10,000 bases of DNA. Origin: Penaeus vannamei (Eukaryota; Arthropoda; Malacostraca; Decapoda; Penaeidae). The notes below the pieces were generated by a model that did not search any database, was not told the DNA's origin, and saw only the letters and a program-made list of their open reading frames with translations. The stretch spans positions 43,516,650 to 43,526,649 of the forward strand of contig NC_091554.1 in NCBI RefSeq assembly GCF_042767895.1, given 5' to 3'. Positions 6,660 to 10,000 of the stretch are shown here, piece by piece (the first letter of the stretch is position 1; every line of letters starts with the position of its first letter). Both the position numbers and the translations under genes were made by a program.

Positions 6660-8019
6660 TTATCTCTACTACTTCATTTGGTATTTTAGAAGCATTTTAT
6701 GAGACTAAAATAAGATGTATCTGGAAAACAAACATTTTTCAATCAGTTTCTTTTCACTGAACTAAAAAATATTGAAACAGTTTTAAATAATATTAACTTT
6801 GCAACTGCATGTTACATGCTGAAAAGGCATATCTAAATGAGTGTATTAAATTTATATCATTAATAAAGGCCAGTGCACTAGAGAATGTACTATATTCCCA
6901 TGCTTGTAAGTTAAAAAATTAGCAAAAACAGCCTGATCTTAGCTAAAACTCCTGAAAATTGCACCACAATCAAATGTACTTGTTCAACAAAAAGTTATAG
7001 TGTGTGTGTATAATGAAAATTTAGCAATGTTTGTAATACAGCTAACAGAATCCACACCATGCATTGATATTTGCACTTAATAAAGAACTTCAGATACTAC
7101 ACTTGCATTAATAAGTGCATACATAACATAGAATTTTGAGAATCAGTAAGGCTTCCTTATACATAGATCATGCAGTCACAGAAAAACAATAGGGTAGTTC
7201 CTAGTTTAACCATGACCAGCTATTTGCCAAATAACCTTGTCATGTATGGCACCACATACTACATCTTTCATGCTTAATTTCCTGTTTGTTTGTTAATATA
7301 CCTTGGTCTTATTTTAAGTGATTTCAGTTCACACTTTATTCAACTTTTGAGCAATGCAGATAGAGAGAATCAGAGAATGTTTACAGATTAACTCAAAGGG
7401 ATTAATGTAATGGATCATTGATTGCACCAAATATATCAAGTCTGCTATTCAACAATACCTCTCATGGTGATAATTTACTGCAAGGTGACAATTACTTCTG
7501 TTGCAGTGGTAGTGATACTGATCAGTAATAACAAGGGTATGTGGTAGTTCAAGTAAAAGGTCAATATGATTTTGGCTTCATGTTGTGTCTTCGACATTGA
7601 GGTGAAATATATAAAAATCTGATAAATACATTGTTAAAAAATATGTAAATATGGTGTCCATCTTTTTGGAGGTTTGCATCTTAACCAGGAGTTTACAGAT
7701 TAGCACACACTTTTTAATTACTGTATGCTTTCTTAGACATTCCTATTTTCTATGGATCACAATCAAATGAAGGTATTTATTTAAGGATAGGATTTTGACT
7801 AGATAAAAAAGAGATTAAGTCAATATTTGGCATTTAGCAGTAAATTATCTGTGCAAATGAACTCTATTAATTATTTGAGAAAATAATAGATGCTTATGCA
7901 TACGAAAATATAATGCTGAAACTTAAAATATTAATACCTATAACCAAATTCTTTGAGCAGTGATGCAAATAATAGAAGTTAAATGAATTCCTCTCCTGAC
8001 ATTTAAGCAACAGAAATAA

Positions 8020-8037
8020 TACAATTTTAAAATTGTA
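8020..8037. repeat. 18-base perfect palindrome
   Basis: ACAATTTTAAAATTGT flanked by a pairing T and A. There is no loop, so it is a weak RNA hairpin. It abuts a CAAAAA repeat. In AT-rich DNA a palindrome of this length is uncommon but not remarkable. Confidence 0.7.
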
Positions 8038-8040
8038 AAA

Positions 8041-8058
8041 CAAAAACAAAAACAAAAA
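8041..8058. repeat. (CAAAAA)3 tandem repeat
   Basis: Three hexamer units in an A-rich stretch, giving a T-rich GTTTTT run on the minus strand. Confidence 0.8.
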
Positions 8059-10000
8059 TAGTGTGTAACTTTCACCTGTACAAAATATAAATATCCTGCT
8101 TCATTATGACAAACTAACTTGAAATGTCTTTGCAGAGCATATTTAGATAGCAAATGTCTCTCCATCATCATTGGTAGTATAAATAGAACATATCTGTAGC
8201 TTTGATGATAAGACCATTATATATACATTTTGTCACAAATTTCTAAAGTATGTTTGAGAAATAAATCCTTACAAGTCTGAGTTAAAATATAACCAAATAT
8301 ATTTTACAAGTTTCCTTCTCTATTTATCTGCTTTCAAAATCAGAGATAAAAGAATAGTTAGAGTGAATTATTCAAGCACAAAAACTATTCATAACACAAT
8401 AATCTTAACACCTGATACAAATCATCACACTACACAATGTAATTAAAGCTTTTGCTTCAGAGTTAGTAAATAATACAAAAATAATTTTAATATATCTGTA
8501 AGGAAACCCTAATGCCAATAACTTTGCTCTTTACATCATAATAGTGTATCAGAAACATTAAAAACATAAAACATGATATCAAGCATTTCTTAAAGAAAAA
8601 CACTTTAACCAACAGTCACAGTGTCAATGGCACATGTGAACTGCATCCAAATTACAATGTGTAAGAGACAGTTTCACAAATCAACATATAATTTTATAAA
8701 TATTTTGCAGTTAGCTTTAAATTGATGATACATGAAGTCGCTGAAAAAAAGCCACATCTGATTTCAAGAAGTCTAAGCGTACATCAATGATGTGTATCTA
8801 TCAAGACTTAAAGGCTTCACAAAAAGAACCATCCAGTTCTGACATGCTCTGTGTTCAACATGTAGCAAATGAAGCTTCTTCTGCACTATAAGACACAAGT
8901 TCTCTATCACATATCTAAAACTCTTCTACAACTGACAACATGTAATAACATGACATCAGTGATCAATAAATCTATTTCTTCACTTTAATGGAATGGTCAT
9001 ACCTAATGTAAGATGGCAAGTGAACACTGAAAAAAATCAGCAGATGATTAGTCAGTCTCCCTAATAAGCATTAGTGTCTGCTAGCCAAGAAAGATAAACT
9101 TTCCCCTTAGCAAAATTGGCATGGGTACAAGAAGAATTCGATGTCATGATTATACAGCAAATCAACATTTTATCTCTTCTTCTACAATGAAGATGAGATA
9201 ATCACCACAACTATTTTGATTCCAGAATTGGATTACACTGATTCAGATGCACAGACAGCTCAAAATAACAGAGCTTAATGTACATCAACGAGAGGTACCG
9301 GTCCTGTACCTGGCAATATATGGCTGGATCTAGTTTCACATTTGTGCAGTTCTTAGTAGGTCAAAAGAGACAAGCATCAGGGACATGACAAGCCTTCGGC
9401 CCATGTAAATTTGAGCATACTTTCACCTTCAAAACATGCCAGCTCAAGTAATTAGCTTCTTGTGTTCAGTGAAAAATATCTTGTCAAAAACCATATGAAA
9501 AATTCACTCTTCCATAAATCCTGACATTTATATTCAAAGAGTTCTTACTTTTAGATTCATACCATATCAGTTTATAAAAACTTATCTAAAAAAGTTGTAG
9601 TATTGTAGAGGGTTGGTGCAATCAATTCTTGAATCTTGTGATACCTTGAGAATCTACACTCAGTGTTGCACACAGAAATATGACAGGTGTTCTTCTTTAC
9701 CACTGTTTTACAAATTATTTAAGGACACCTCATTTCATGCTAAAAATCATTTTCGAGCATAATGTTCTGAAATGAAATGTTTCCCAGGAGATCAGGTTTG
9801 CATATAAATCTTATACCCTTTACTTTATTTCTGTATGGCAAAGTAAAATCAGTTATATAAACAAAGGCTATCAAACCACAAACATACAAAAAGTTTTCCA
9901 ACACATAATCAGAATCATATTTGAAACAAAGAAATCAAGCAAAAACACTCCAAATGCTGGACTGTCCAATCAATCAACTGCTAACAAATTGGGAAAAAAA

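Larger units (their letters stand above)
5830..10000 (-). other. Inferred 3' UTR (or terminal intron) of a convergent minus-strand gene
   Basis: About 4.2 kb with no credible coding frame on either strand. In a hand-counted line (8581-8640) A is 25 and T 14, with C above G on +, the reverse of the sense-strand bias sampled in the NT5C2 UTR. That is what transcription from the minus strand would leave. Two minus-strand polyadenylation signals lie at its left end. The coding part would lie beyond base 10000; the product cannot be named. Positions 5851-5858 and 8220-8227 match the Pumilio consensus on minus. Alternative: plain intergenic DNA. Confidence 0.35.

Noticed and set aside
6545..6760. 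+ strand open frame of 71 codons
   Set aside because: Crosses an (AT)n repeat, Ile/Lys/Tyr-rich as expected from random AT-rich DNA.
3264..7835. Shared 14-mer AATATTTGGCATTT at 3264-3277 and 7822-7835
   Set aside because: Flanks do not match; a coincidental AT-rich word is the simplest explanation.
7938..8171. Minus-strand open frame of 77 codons
   Set aside because: Spans the CAAAAA repeat (giving alternating Phe/Cys) and the palindrome; no domain seen.
9293..9310. 6-base inverted repeat AGGTAC / GTACCT
   Set aside because: Too short to stand out over chance.
9214..9360. Minus-strand open stretch of 49 codons with plausible-looking residues and a possible acceptor upstream
   Set aside because: Length is ordinary for chance in 4 kb of six-frame AT-rich sequence; no family recognised. 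Worth a translated search only if minus-strand transcription is found.
1..10000. tRNA, rRNA, CRISPR array, intact transposon, prokaryotic operon or viral gene
   Set aside because: No promoter-box tRNA pattern, regularly spaced repeats, transposase or reverse-transcriptase motifs, or ribosome-binding-site-led gene clusters were found on reading either strand.

Overview
The window is eukaryotic nuclear DNA, AT-rich, from an animal. Its one clearly identifiable gene is the 3' half of an NT5C2-type cytosolic purine 5'-nucleotidase (cN-II) on the + strand. It is spliced across six exons with short GT-AG introns (about 116 to 409 bases). The short introns, simple-sequence tracts and divergence from vertebrate NT5C2 suggest an invertebrate, perhaps an arthropod. 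The sequence alone does not fix the clade.

Layout: positions 1-1942 hold the last 264 codons of NT5C2, open at the 5' edge. They cover HAD motif IV, the allosteric-site residues and the acidic C-terminal tail. Positions 1943 to about 4295 are its long 3' untranslated region, which ends at a canonical AATAAA (4271-4276) followed by a GU-rich element. It contains an AU-rich element, a strong stem-loop at 3221-3248, and scattered matches to microRNA seeds and a Pumilio site. About 4296-5830 is intergenic. It overlaps a relatively GC-rich patch (about 4420-4830) in which the minus strand is open for 110 codons apart from one TGA (4320-4649), possibly a decayed coding or repeat fragment.

From about 5830 to the right edge there is no convincing coding sequence on either strand. 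Sampled lines show base skew that reverses relative to the NT5C2 UTR (A and C exceed T and G on +), and two minus-strand polyadenylation signals with GU-rich downstream sequence lie at 5849-5854 and 5950-5955. The simplest reading is the long 3' UTR, or terminal intron plus UTR, of a convergent minus-strand gene whose coding part lies beyond base 10000. This is inference.

I see no tRNA, rRNA, CRISPR array, intact transposon or bacterial-type feature. I do not see a new biological system here. The points worth checking are the NT5C2 regulatory-site conservation, the 3' UTR stem-loop, the minus-strand relic and the inferred convergent transcript.
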